Source: AWTP1-13 sp036280295
Lineage (GTDB): Bacteria; Pseudomonadota; Alphaproteobacteria; Rhizobiales; Hyphomicrobiaceae
Direction: 5' to 3'
Assembly: GCA_036280295.1 (NCBI GenBank)
Contig: DASURA010000070.1
Coordinates: forward strand, 11,238 to 75,237
DNA: 64,000 bases
Made by a program: the position numbers and the translations under genes. Positions within the stretch are counted from its first letter, which is position 1; the number at the start of each line of letters is the position of its first letter. Of the stretch, positions 8,910 to 16,751 are shown piece by piece. A model generated the notes under the pieces. That model was not told the origin of the DNA. It saw nothing but the letters and a program-made list of their open reading frames with translations, and made no database searches.

Positions 8910-9165
8910 ATGAGCAAGTCAGACAGCTTCGATGCGGGTGTGATCGGCTCGGGCCTCGGAGGCCTCACCGCCGCGGCGCTGCTGGCCAAGTCCGGATTGA
9001 ATGTGTGCGTGCTGGAGCGCAACGCCAGTCCCGGGGGTGCCGCTTCCGTCTTCGAGTTTGGCGGGCTCACCAATCCGCGCGACCCCGGCGGCCCCAAGCA
9101 CCAGGTCTTGAAGAAGCTGGGATCCTCGATGAGATCGAATGGGTGCCCGTCTCGCCGTTCCGAAC
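8910..9165 (+). pseudogene. Phytoene-desaturase-like FAD oxidoreductase, N-terminal fragment
   Basis: The first 70 or so codons (from MSKSDSFDAGVIGSG) encode the FAD-binding Rossmann start of an NAD(P)/FAD-dependent oxidoreductase of the phytoene desaturase type: GSGLGGLTAAALLAKSG, then LERNASPGGAAS and PKHQVLKKLG. A frameshift near 9120 moves the continuation EAGILDEIEWVPVSPF into another frame, after which homology stops. A short internal deletion before NPRDPGGPKH is also likely. The matching C-terminal portion of the same family is found 14.6 kb away at 23800-24240. Function is certainly lost. Confidence 0.7.
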
Positions 9166-9258
9166 AAGCGGGGCCACCTCACTGCTCGCAGCACCGGGAC
9201 CAGCAGCACCGCACATGAGAGCAAGGCAGCGAGGATGTGAGAGCGCATGGCCGTCTCC

Positions 9259-9705
9259 CTAGCTCGACGAGCGGCAGATCAGGACCGGCACAAGGTTCAG
9301 TGTCACCACTCTCGAAGCCACGCTGCCGAGCAGAAACCTGGCAAGTCCGCGGCGCCCGTGCGAGGCCATGACGACCACGTCGCATCCGTTGTCTTTCGCG
9401 GCGGCAATGATGCCTTCGTCGGGAAAACGATCCTTCACGTGCACGGTCTTGCACCGAATCCCCGCGGATTTCGCCATTGCCACGATACGGGCGAGGATGG
9501 TGGTGGCCGTTTCGATCGCGCTATTTTCGTACACTGCGCGCGCGAATCCAAACGCCGCCTCGCCGGTCACCACGGCATTCCAAGGCTCCGTTACTGTGAC
9601 GACCGTCAATTTCGCGTCGAGCACCCTGGCCAGCTCGATGCCTTGCGATGCGGCACTCTCGGCCAACTCCGACCCATCGGTGGCTATCAGCATGTTCTTG
9701 AACAC
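9259..9705 (-). CDS. Universal stress protein (UspA family), GTG start
   Basis: A 148-residue UspA-family protein beginning (V)FKNMLIATDGSELAE. It shows the ATP-binding signature ASHGRRG plus LLGS and the end VPVLICRSSS. The GTG at 9705 is preceded by GGAGAG at four bases and fits the family start; a TTG at 9717 is in frame but lies upstream of the ribosome site. It lies 46 bases downstream of the USP gene at 9752-10198 on the same strand, so the pair should be one transcript under the box at 10260-10273. Confidence 0.87.
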   Translation of the reverse strand: MFKNMLIATDGSELAESAASQGIELARVLDAKLTVVTVTEPWNAVVTGEAAFGFARAVYENSAIETATTILARIVAMAKSAGIRCKTVHVKDRFPDEGIIAAAKDNGCDVVVMASHGRRGLARFLLGSVASRVVTLNLVPVLICRSSS

Positions 9706-9751
9706 GGTGCTCTCCAATCCTGTGAGCGCGACGCGTGACGCTTGGGACGAA

Positions 9752-10198
9752 CTAGCGACAGACGAGCACTGGCACCGGGCTGAGGGTCACGACCCTGTTA
9801 GCCTGGCTGCCGATGAGCAGCTTCGCTAGTCCGCGGCGGCCATGCGACGCCATCACGATGAGATCGCACATCTGCACTTGGGCCGCCTCGATGATGCCCT
9901 CGGCCGGATGGCGGTCCTTGACGTGGATGGTGGCGCACTCGACCTCAAGCTTCTTCGCCTTCGCGCCGACGGACGACAGGATGCGGTCCGCTGCAGCAGC
10001 CGTGTGCTCCTCGTAGTCGGCGATCGGATTGCGCATCTTCGCCTCAGCACTTGCTGCCATGGAGAGCGCATCCCACGGCTCGGTCACGGTGACGGCCGTA
10101 GCTTTCGCGTTCAAAGCCCTAGCAAGTGTAAGACCCTGGACGACCGCCCTGTCGGCCAGCTCTGATCCGTCTGTGGCAATCAGGATATGCTGAAACAT
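9752..10198 (-). CDS. Universal stress protein (UspA family, single domain)
   Basis: A 148-residue UspA-family protein starting MFQHILIATDGSELAD, with the SHG-x9-GS nucleotide-binding signature and the C-terminal strand VPVLVCR. It is very like the protein at 820-1266 in every segment (for example the shared run GSQANRVVTLSPVPVLVCR), and the DNA after the stop is also similar, so the two are recent duplicates. A perfect FixK-type box lies 62 bases upstream at 10260-10273, almost the same spacing as for its duplicate. It is the first gene of a two-USP operon. Confidence 0.9.
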   Translation of the reverse strand: MFQHILIATDGSELADRAVVQGLTLARALNAKATAVTVTEPWDALSMAASAEAKMRNPIADYEEHTAAAADRILSSVGAKAKKLEVECATIHVKDRHPAEGIIEAAQVQMCDLIVMASHGRRGLAKLLIGSQANRVVTLSPVPVLVCR

Positions 10199-10259
10199 GA
10201 TGAACTCCGGCTCTTACGGGTGGCAGCATCATAGATGGTGCTGGGACACGCCTACGGCC

Positions 10260-10273
10260 TTGATCCGCGTCAA
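10260..10273. promoter_or_regulatory. FixK/FNR-type box
   Basis: TTGATCCGCGTCAA, perfect in both half sites, 62 bases upstream of the leftward USP pair. The same 14-mer recurs at 24882-24895. Confidence 0.65.
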
Positions 10274-10469
10274 GAGCACGGTCAGATGCTGGTTGCGAAC
10301 TGGCTCAGAGCATCGGCTAAGGCCGCTGGCGCAGACGGCTCCTATCGCCATCGAAGACTTTGAGCCTGGTCAATGCTCACTACCGCACGGGAATAGAAGG
10401 CTGACTGCGTGGCGGCTAGCTCTGAAACCCAGTGTCTTAGTCCCTGAAACCTGAGACGAGGTCCGGACG

Positions 10470-10850
10470 ATGCAAGTGCCCCTCCAGGTCGTCTTCGAGC
10501 ACATCGACCATTCCGATGCGCTCGAAGCAGCGGTTCGCAAGGAAGCGCGGAAGCTCGAGCGCTTCTATGATCGCATCACGTCGACCCGCGTGGTGATTGC
10601 CCGTTCCCAGCATCGCCACCACAAGGGTAACACGTATTGCGTGCGCATCCATGTCGAGATGCCGGGCGGCAAGCGCGTTGACCTCACGCGCGACCCTGCC
10701 GAGACCGGGCGGCACGAGGATGCCTACGTTACGATCCGGGATGCGTTTTGATGCGGCGGGCCGTCAACTGCAGGATCAGGCGCGCATGCTCGATGGAAGG
10801 TGAAATCGCACGAAAAGCGACTGCACGGATATGCTGCTGCAGGGAACACG
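10470..10850 (+). pseudogene. Ribosome-hibernation factor (HPF/RaiA-like), frameshifted
   Basis: The first 93 codons (MQVPLQVVFEHIDHSDALE to VTIRDAF) encode a ribosome-associated S30AE/HPF-like domain that would bind the small subunit and silence ribosomes. The frame then stops at a TGA at 10749-10751. Removing one T in the TTTT run there restores DAAGRQLQDQARML, the normal continuation, and a second shift near 10800 leads into KSHEKRLHGYAA, resembling the linker to the C-terminal cold-shock-like part of longer family members. The product would be a truncated domain only, which might still fold. An intact short HPF is encoded at 47149-47529. Confidence 0.65.
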
Positions 10851-10860
10851 CTACGAAGCC

Positions 10861-11097
10861 TAAAGGTCCAGCTCGCTGAGGATCCTCGACCGAGCCATTC
10901 CTGGCGAGCGGCGATGGTCGGTGTTGCACGGAGGCCGGCCCGAGATGCTCGATCACATCCTGGCGAGCCAGAACCTGTCCGGTCGTCTCTTAGGCATCGA
11001 GGCGTACAACGAATGTCTTGGCGATGAGATGCTGGTCGCCGGCGCCATCGTGGGCTCCTCGCACGCAGCAGTCGTTGCCGAGTTCGCGCTGGACTGA
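10861..11097 (+). pseudogene. Endonuclease/exonuclease/phosphatase family, C-terminal fragment
   Basis: About 75 codons without a start match the C-terminal end of an endonuclease/exonuclease/phosphatase-fold protein: RWSVLHGGRPEMLDHILAS, then LGIEAYNECLGDE and the terminal GSSHAAVVAEFALD, where the SSHA(A/P)VVAEF part carries the conserved active-site histidine of the fold. The frame is entered after a stop (TAA at 10861-10863) and the N-terminal two thirds of such an enzyme are absent. It directly follows the broken HPF-like gene, so two decayed genes abut here. Confidence 0.55.
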
Positions 11098-11149
11098 GCA
11101 GGCGGCGAGCGTGCCTGGCAGTATCCCGCCTTTTGCGCCTAGAGGGCAC

Positions 11150-11163
11150 TTGATATGCATCAA
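11150..11163. promoter_or_regulatory. FixK/FNR-type box
   Basis: TTGATATGCATCAA is a fully palindromic match, 75 bases before the USP fragment at 11239 and potentially serving the intact USP gene at 11564 by readthrough. Confidence 0.6.
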
Positions 11164-11238
11164 CGCCTGTCAGGCTCGCATTCGCCAGAGTTTGGCGAGG
11201 AGCCAAACCACGAGGTCTTCTGTACCGCGAGGCAGGCG

Positions 11239-11511
11239 ATGACCTACAGGACCATACTTGTTCACTGCAACGACAAGAAGCGCATCGGCCGAATTGTCGG
11301 CGCTGCCGTCGAATTGGCGGAGCAATCCCAGGCGCATGTCGTGGGCCTGTCGATCTCTCCGCCATTCCTGGTGATTCCCGCCGGGATGCCCGGCACTCCC
11401 GATACCCTGGCGCTTGACGAGCGCGCCCAAGTCTATCGGGGCGGGGACCGCTTCTGTCACGCGCTGCGGATGCCTATGCAGCCGGCGCCGAGCCCGTCGC
11501 AGTCGAGGTGA
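11239..11511 (+). pseudogene. Universal stress protein (tandem type), N-terminal fragment
   Basis: Begins MTYRTILVHCNDKKRIGRI, the opening of the two-domain USP type also encoded at 14211-15047, and continues through HVVGLSISPPFLVIPAG. After about 65 codons the sequence loses resemblance; a probable frameshift near 11450 would give DAYAAGAEPVAVEV in another frame, a piece of the same domain. The nucleotide-binding signature and the second USP domain are missing. It sits between a FixK-type box and an intact USP gene, so its promoter may now mainly drive that gene. Confidence 0.6.
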
Positions 11512-11563
11512 CGGCCCTCGGGGCCAAAGGCCAATGACCCGGCCATCGTAAGAGAGATTGAAC

Positions 11564-12022
11564 ATGTACAAGCACATCCTGCTGCCCATCGATGGTTCCG
11601 AGCTTTCGCTGCGCGCTGCACGACGTGGAATTGAGCTCGCCAAGGCCGTCAACGCCCGGGTCACGGCAATCATGGTCACCACGCCGTGGGCGACACAGTT
11701 TGCCAGGGAACCGGCGGTCTTGGTGCCTGGCGCGGTCGTGCCTGAGACCGAGTACGATCTCAGGACCGAGCAGGCGGCCTGCAACTGCCTTCGCGTCGCG
11801 AAGGATGAAGCGAGGAGCGTCGGCGTTCCAGCGAAGGCACTGCACGTGCGGCACCGAGATCCGTATGTCGCTATTCTCGACGCCGCCCGCAGCGAAGGCT
11901 GCGATCTCATCGTCATGGCCTCGCACGGCCGACGCGGCCTCGCCGGGCTTCTACTCGGCAGCGAGACAGTCAAGGTTCTGACGCACAGTGAAATACCGGT
12001 GCTCGTTTACCGACGCCCCTGA
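11564..12022 (+). CDS. Universal stress protein (UspA family, single domain)
   Basis: A 152-residue UspA-family protein that starts MYKHILLPIDGSELSLRAA, with ASHGRRG and LLGSE forming the nucleotide-binding signature and IPVLVYRRP at the end. The ATG at 11564 follows AGAGAGA at a fair distance; a TTG two codons earlier is possible but less likely. It differs from its neighbours by a longer middle loop (about residues 45-65) and a cysteine-containing segment QAACNCLRVA. No own FixK box is seen; the nearest is at 11150-11163. Confidence 0.87.
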   Translation: MYKHILLPIDGSELSLRAARRGIELAKAVNARVTAIMVTTPWATQFAREPAVLVPGAVVPETEYDLRTEQAACNCLRVAKDEARSVGVPAKALHVRHRDPYVAILDAARSEGCDLIVMASHGRRGLAGLLLGSETVKVLTHSEIPVLVYRRP

Positions 12023-12118
12023 ATAGGATTGGACCCGGTTCCACTGATGACACGCCGAAGGCGGCTTTGACGACGATCGCCGCACATCGCCTCTGAGCTC
12101 GCGAAGGAGACTGCATCC

Positions 12119-12509
12119 ATGAAGAAGACCGAGGCTGAGAAGCTGCTGCGCCGCGTGCGGCTTGGCGCGCGATCATGAGTTCCCGGAGGGCAGCAGGGAG
12201 CGGGGCTACGATTTCCTCGCGCCGCTCGACGCCAAAGGACACATCGTGCTCGGGGCGTGGAAGGAGCTGAAGGACCGCTGCCGCGTGCGCCGCTTCTGGG
12301 CGCACCAGCCGAAGGAGGTGGCCCATCTCGTTCACAAGTCAGGCGGTGTGTGGGCGTTCCACTACGATATCCATGGCGATTCACGCCAGGATGAGAGCGG
12401 ATTCCGCTTCGAGCGGCACGCCTTCAGCCCCGGCGAGTACGTGTCTATCAAAGAGCAGGATGAGATGCTGCGCACGTTCCGGGTGGTCTCGGTGCGCGAG
12501 GTTGATTAG
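12119..12509 (+). pseudogene. Conserved small protein, frameshifted near its start
   Basis: The likely original start is the ATG at 12119 (MKKTEAEKLLRRV), preceded by AAGGAGA. That frame ends at a TGA at 12177-12179, while the conserved body (RDHEFPEGSRERGYDF, then KGHIVLGAWKELKDRCRVRR and HYDIHGDSRQDESGF) lies in the frame that can only be opened at a TTG at 12162. One extra base in the run near 12165 explains both. I know no function for the family; the body is 115 residues, soluble, with no membrane segment. If the TTG is used, a nearly full-length protein might still be made. Confidence 0.5.
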
Positions 12510-12529
12510 ATGAAGATGTCCGCCCGTCA

Positions 12530-12780
12530 TCCGCTCAGACTGGCGAACGCCTCGGCGACAATCACGCCGAGATCGACGAGCAGGAGCAAGAGACTGCTCG
12601 CCAGCCCCGCCCAACGGAGGCAGCCGTCAGCCCCATGAGCATGGCGGCGGCAGCGAATGCGAGAGGTGCGTGCATGCCGACGTGTGCGGCCGCGGCGCCG
12701 ATGAGCGCGTAGGTTCCGGCGCCGATCGTAACGCCCATGCCGACAAGACCGCGTGGGGAAGCGTCAGGGCAGCGCCTGAG
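12530..12780 (-). pseudogene. Amino acid permease (APC family), N-terminal fragment
   Basis: Reading leftwards, about 40 codons near 12600-12765 give LVGMGVTIGAGTYALIGAAA and then GMHAPLAFAAAAMLMGLTAA, the first two membrane helices of an APC-superfamily transporter (GxGxGIGAGIYVLIGxAA type). In a different frame a further helix-like piece, SSLLLLLVDLGVIVAEAFA, follows closer to 12540, implying an internal deletion and frameshift. There is no start codon in frame and the other ten or so helices are missing. It is a relic. Confidence 0.5.
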
Positions 12781-12900
12781 GCCGTCCCTGTCGGTTCCAC
12801 TGACCGAAACTGCGTCGTTTGCCGTGCCCTCGTCGGCACAGTTTCCCTCCCTGCGCGGTGTGACCCCAGGCCCCGCTGGAGGAATCGGAGTTGGACGCCT

Positions 12901-13122
12901 CTAGCCTTCCTGCGACCTCGCGATCTCGTGGGTCTGGATGCCCCCGGAGGCGTAGCGCAGCAGTGCCGTGCAGATGGCCCGCTCCTCGGCCTCACCATCG
13001 GGCTCGACCAGCAGGAGCGCCCCTCCCTGCTCCAGGCAGCGGTGCAGCAGACGCGCGTGGCGCCGCACCGCCCAATCACGCATTCCGAGGAGGGCGCGTC
13101 GAACCTTGCTCCTGCCTGCCAT
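12901..13122 (-). CDS. Hypothetical protein, possible stress-protein remnant
   Basis: A 73-residue reading frame (MAGRSKVRRALLGMRDW and so on). The part LLHRCLEQGGALLLVEPDGE and the ending IQTHEIARSQEG follow the pattern seen at the C-terminus of some general-stress/hypothetical proteins (gly-gly, hydrophobic strand, Ala-rich helix, V-H-x-HE). I cannot name the family. In favour of a real gene is a FixK-like box at 13188-13201, 66 bases upstream on the correct side. Against it are its shortness and the absence of a clear ribosome site. Confidence 0.35.
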   Translation of the reverse strand: MAGRSKVRRALLGMRDWAVRRHARLLHRCLEQGGALLLVEPDGEAEERAICTALLRYASGGIQTHEIARSQEG

Positions 13123-13432
13123 GGGATCTCAGCCGTGGGGCTCATCATAGCCCGATACAATCGTTGGTTTTGCCGCGGCCTTGCGTCTTGACATGGATCA
13201 GTCCGGTCGACATGGGACATTGAACGTGGTCTTTTCAAACAACTGCGTAATTTGGGGGCCATTCCAGGGGGGAGGTCGCAGCCGCCAAGATCCTGGTGTT
13301 CGTGGCCCGTCGGCGACATTAAAACACCCCCTTGTGTTGCGACGATCTTTGCCCTGTCATGCTATGTAAGGAAGTGTCGGCCGATCGCGTTCGCGCCCGC
13401 CGCAGGCGGGCTCCACCGCAATGTGAATCGCT
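13123..13432. other. Intergenic, holds an imperfect FixK-type box
   Basis: Separates the leftward short reading frame from the rightward response regulator. It includes the box at 13188-13201 and otherwise no gene I can recognise. The last 60 bases (from about 13375) are C/G-rich and precede the regulator start at 13433. Confidence 0.4.
13188..13201. promoter_or_regulatory. FixK/FNR-type box, one mismatch
   Basis: TTGACATGGATCAG differs from the consensus only in the last base. The spacing fits the leftward reading frame starting at 13122 better than the response regulator 232 bases to the right. Confidence 0.35.
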
Positions 13433-14170
13433 ATGGTCAACCCGTCACCGTCGCACATCTTGATCATCGAGGACGATGCCAAGGTTCGGCTTCTGCTCCG
13501 CCGCTGCTTCGAGAGCGAAGGCTTCCGCGTCAGCGAGGCCGGGTCCGGGGTAGAGGCGATCAAACGTGTTGACGCCGCCACGTTCGATCTCGTCACGCTC
13601 GACCTCCAGCTGCCCGACGGCGATGGGTTTGCCGTCGGTCGCGAGATCCGCGCAAGGTCGGCGGTGCCCATCATCATGGTGACCGGCAAGGGCGACACCA
13701 TCGACCGGGTCGTAGGTCTGGAGCTCGGCGCCGACGACTACATCACCAAGCCGTTCCAGCTGCGCGAGGTCGTGGCGAGAATTCGCGCCGTGCTGCGCCG
13801 CACGGCCGCCGGCGGGCTCAGGGCAGCAGCGGCGGGTGCGGCTGGCGGAGATGCCATCCTTGCCTTCGAGGGATGGGTGCTGGATGTTCCGAAGCGGGAG
13901 CTCAGATCAGGTGCTGGTGCAATCTGCGACCTCACGACCAGCGAGTTCGACCTGCTCAAGGTGTTCGCGACCCACGCCAACCGCGCGCTGTCGCGCGACC
14001 AGATCATGGACTTGCTACGTGGGCACGACTGGACCCCGACGGACCGAAGCATCGACAACCTTGTCATGCGGCTGCGTCGGAAGATAGAGCCGGATGTCGA
14101 GCATCCCAGGTTGATCAAGAGCGTGCGCGGCGTCGGCTACTGTCTTGCAGCAACGGTCAGCTCACCCTGA
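13433..14170 (+). CDS. OmpR-family response regulator, orphan
   Basis: A 245-residue two-component response regulator. The receiver domain (about 8-120) has the acidic pair in LIIEDDAK (residues 11-18), the phosphoacceptor D57 in VTLDLQLPDGDG, and the lysine in DDYITKPF. After an Ala/Gly-rich linker (125-140) comes a winged-helix DNA-binding domain of the OmpR/PhoB type (about 145-240), with TTSEFDLLKVF and the recognition helix region SIDNLVMRLRRKIE ending GVGYCL. No histidine kinase is adjacent, so its partner is elsewhere. It sits amid stress genes and may regulate some of them, but no target site was recognised. Confidence 0.9.
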   Translation: MVNPSPSHILIIEDDAKVRLLLRRCFESEGFRVSEAGSGVEAIKRVDAATFDLVTLDLQLPDGDGFAVGREIRARSAVPIIMVTGKGDTIDRVVGLELGADDYITKPFQLREVVARIRAVLRRTAAGGLRAAAAGAAGGDAILAFEGWVLDVPKRELRSGAGAICDLTTSEFDLLKVFATHANRALSRDQIMDLLRGHDWTPTDRSIDNLVMRLRRKIEPDVEHPRLIKSVRGVGYCLAATVSSP

Positions 14171-14210
14171 AGCCGCGGACAGATTCGGCGCTCGACCATC
14201 GGCGAACTCG

Positions 14211-15047
14211 TTAGTGGGAAAACAGGGTTGGCACCGTCATATGCTTGGCGATATGGCGGGTGACGCCTCCAAATACCAACTCGCGCATGCGTGAATGTCC
14301 GTAAGCGCCCATCACCAGCAGATCGGCACCCATGTCGGTCAGGCGGGAGAGAATCTCATCGCCGACGCTGATATCCCCGGCAACTGAGGTACGCACGCTC
14401 GCCTTGATGCCGTGGCGCGCGAGCGCGACGACGATCCCCTTATCGGCTGAAGCACCGTTGCGGCCACGGCTGTCTTCTTCGATCTCCAGGATCTGCACCT
14501 GCTCCGCCTGCTTGAGGATCGGTAACGCGTCGAAGACGGCGCGTGCCGCTTCCCTGCTCGCCTTCCAGGCGATGACGACGTTGCGGCCGACATTCGCATA
14601 GCGGCCGATGTAGGGCACGACGAGCACAGGCCGCCCGCTCCCGAGCGCCACGTGCTCAGCGATGTCCTGGAAAGGCGTGGAGTCCCAGTCAGGATCGGTC
14701 TGACCGACGATGGTCAGGTCCGCAGATTGACTGTGGTCTATCACGACGGCGATGGGGTCAATATGTGGCCCCTTCTCGGCACGCCACTCGGCCACCAGCG
14801 GCGCGTTCGCGGTCATGCGCGAGAAGATGTCCGCGATCTCCTTGGTTTCCTGTTGTTGGGCGGCGGCCACGGCCTTCAGCACCTCCGATCCGTATGGCAC
14901 AGGAACAGGGGGGGCCGGTACGCCGGCATACGCGTGCATCCCGATGAGGTGGCCGTTGTTGCGGCCCGCCAGCCGAACGGCGGGCTCAAGAATAGCCTCC
15001 GCATGGCGCTTGTCGTTCAGGTAGGCCAGGATCGTTTTGTAGGACAT
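14211..15047 (-). CDS. Universal stress protein, tandem two-domain type
   Basis: A 278-residue protein with two USP domains. The first (1-150) begins MSYKTILAYLNDKRHAEAIL and has a degenerate nucleotide site. The second (150-278) carries MGAYGHSRMRELVFGGVTRH, where the G-x2-G-x9-G(S/T) signature reads GAYGHSRMRELVFGG. Such tandem proteins are common in alphaproteobacterial low-oxygen regulons. The ATG at 15047 is followed by the usual family start. A perfect FixK-type box at 15172-15185 is shared with the divergent DUF6455 gene; for this gene it would imply a leader of about 90 bases. The gene converges on the response regulator. Confidence 0.9.
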   Translation of the reverse strand: MSYKTILAYLNDKRHAEAILEPAVRLAGRNNGHLIGMHAYAGVPAPPVPVPYGSEVLKAVAAAQQQETKEIADIFSRMTANAPLVAEWRAEKGPHIDPIAVVIDHSQSADLTIVGQTDPDWDSTPFQDIAEHVALGSGRPVLVVPYIGRYANVGRNVVIAWKASREAARAVFDALPILKQAEQVQILEIEEDSRGRNGASADKGIVVALARHGIKASVRTSVAGDISVGDEILSRLTDMGADLLVMGAYGHSRMRELVFGGVTRHIAKHMTVPTLFSH

Positions 15048-15171
15048 GGACTTGCCCTCAACGGTGACAGAAAGCGCATAATGAGGTTAACGGCGTTCTT
15101 CTTCATTGACGCTGATCAACTTCAAGGAAGGGGGCCCTCTCGCGAAATGTGGATCGAAACGGTGCCAAGAG

Positions 15172-15185
15172 TTGATCGCGGTCAA
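15172..15185. promoter_or_regulatory. FixK/FNR-type box
   Basis: TTGATCGCGGTCAA lies between the divergent tandem USP and DUF6455 genes. Its centre is 54 bases from the DUF6455 start at 15233, so the upstream in-frame ATG at 15200 is less likely. Confidence 0.6.
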
Positions 15186-15232
15186 CACGGGCGCTGCCGA
15201 TGGGATCACCATGGTTGAGGTCGGAGGATGCC

Positions 15233-15502
15233 ATGTCAGTTTCCGAGCCGAAATCGGCGCCCGCCGTCTCATACGTGTCAAAGTTGCGGGCATGGTGGCG
15301 CAAGCGCAGCGAGCTGGACTCGATGGAGCGATGCGAGCTGGAGCGGATCGCCGGCGAGCTCGGTATGACCGGGTCGGAGCTCAAGGAGCTGGCCGAGCGC
15401 GGTTCGCATACGGCCGATCAACTTCACGAACGCATGCGCCTGCTTGGCATAACGGCTGCTGAGGTGGAGCGGGTTGCGGATGGTCTGATGCAAAGATCTT
15501 GA
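15233..15502 (+). CDS. DUF6455 family protein
   Basis: An 89-residue soluble helical protein. It begins MSVSEPKSAPAVSYVSKL, has a basic segment RAWWRKRSELDSMERCELE, then two amphipathic helices (IAGELGMTGSELKELAERG and MRLLGITAAEVERVA). This is the pattern of the DUF6455 family in alphaproteobacteria, whose function is unknown; the ERCELERIA cysteine is conserved in members I recall. The ATG at 15233 is preceded by GGAGG (15224-15228). It lies under the FixK-type box at 15172-15185, and a CBS-domain gene follows on the same strand. Confidence 0.7.
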   Translation: MSVSEPKSAPAVSYVSKLRAWWRKRSELDSMERCELERIAGELGMTGSELKELAERGSHTADQLHERMRLLGITAAEVERVADGLMQRS

Positions 15503-15685
15503 GCGAACGTGCGCGCGCTGCGATCAAAAGAGCAGATGCAAGAAGGACATGGCGACGCGCCCGCAAAACCCGCCCTGGGGCGGCTACTGTCCGAATGCGT
15601 CCGCACTCACCTCAGTGAAGTGTGCCCTCCGCCACTATCCGGGATAACAAGGTCCGGGGCGGCGGGTCGACAGAAGGACATCGCC

Positions 15686-16144
15686 ATGCAAGCTAGCACA
15701 CGGATAGGTGGGGCAATGTACCGCTTTCTGGATTGCACCGTCGACAAATACATGTCCCGGGAAGTCGAGACCGTGACGCGCAACGCCACGTTGCGTGAAC
15801 TCGAAGTCCTGTTTGAGAGGCACGACTTCAACGCCTTTCCCGTGCTGGAGAACGGGAGCGTGCTGGGCCTTGTCACCAAGTTTGATCTTCTCAGGTCCTT
15901 TGCCTTCACGACCAGCCAGGTGGTGCCGCACTACGACGAGTTGATGAGACGCACAGTGGGCGAGGTGATGACCGAGGCGGTGGTGCACGTCGAGCCAGCG
16001 GTGCCACTCACGCGCGTGCTGCAGTTGATGGTGAGCCTTAAGGCGCGCAGCTTGCCCGTGTTGGATAGCAATCGCAAACTGGTGGGCATGATCTCGCGTG
16101 AGGACATCATGCGGGCGCTTAGGGAGTCGACGCAGCGAACCTGA
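15686..16144 (+). CDS. Paired CBS-domain protein
   Basis: A 152-residue protein made of one Bateman module: CBS 1 (about 18-70, VDKYMSREVETVTRN to GLVTKFDLLRSF) and CBS 2 (about 85-145, VGEVMTEAVVHVEPA to GMISREDIMRALRES). Such modules bind adenine nucleotides and act as energy-state sensors. There is no attached effector domain. The ATG at 15686 follows AAGGA at eight bases; an ATG ten codons later is possible. It may be co-transcribed with the DUF6455 gene 183 bases upstream. CBS proteins are recurrent members of low-oxygen stress regulons. Confidence 0.85.
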   Translation: MQASTRIGGAMYRFLDCTVDKYMSREVETVTRNATLRELEVLFERHDFNAFPVLENGSVLGLVTKFDLLRSFAFTTSQVVPHYDELMRRTVGEVMTEAVVHVEPAVPLTRVLQLMVSLKARSLPVLDSNRKLVGMISREDIMRALRESTQRT

Positions 16145-16202
16145 CACCGCAGTCTCGGTCAATGAAGCCCCTTGCGGGCGAGAGGGCCGGCCTCCGGCGG
16201 TC

Positions 16203-16540
16203 TCACTTGAGGGACTGGATGTAGTCAACGACATCCCTGATTTCATTGAGCTCGAGAGGTATCGCCGGCATGGGATGCCGAGGCGTCATGATGTGGGCTT
16301 GGATGCTTTCCGCCGTTCGAGGCCGTTGAGCGAGAGTCCTAAAGCTCGGCACGTCGGTGCCCATGACCGTGCCGCCTTGACGACCATCGATCGCATGACA
16401 GCCGGCACACGCACGTTCGGCGATGTCCTTGCCTCGCATAACCGAGGCCTGTGTCTGGCCGTGAACGGTGGCCCCAGAAGGCGATAGCGGCCGCGGCCAG
16501 CAACGTGCAAAGCGCCTTGCTACTGGTTGGCCTTGGTCAT
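16203..16540 (-). pseudogene. c-type cytochrome with frameshifted signal peptide
   Basis: The mature part is intact: RGKDIAERACAGCHAIDG with one CxxCH haem site, a likely axial methionine in RHPMPAIPL, and the closing helix IRDVVDYIQSLK typical of small class I cytochromes c. Upstream, the ATG at 16540 opens MTKANQ and then a stop. The hydrophobic signal segment KALCTLLAAAAIAFWG lies in a second frame, and the link HGQTQASVMRGKD in a third. Two frameshifts thus separate start, signal peptide and haem domain, so no exported cytochrome should be made. A weak FixK-type box at 16582-16595 lies upstream. Confidence 0.6.
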
Positions 16541-16581
16541 TTCAGCTTGATTCCCATCGAAACCAAGTAGCCGTGGTGCGT

Positions 16582-16595
16582 GTGATCTGCGTCAA
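16582..16595. promoter_or_regulatory. FixK/FNR-type box, one mismatch
   Basis: GTGATCTGCGTCAA has one mismatch at the first base. It is positioned to have driven the decayed cytochrome gene whose ATG is at 16540. Confidence 0.35.
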
Positions 16596-16751
16596 AGATG
16601 CCGTACGAGGACGGAAAAGCAGGTTTCCAGGTAAGGAACCCAGGCGGGCGGCGTGAGTAGGCGGACCTCGGTTGAAGGCTTGCCCATCTTCTTCATCCGC
16701 GAAATGCGCGCTGAATCTTTTCCCAGCCGAGCGGAATGCAGGCGCCCTGCA

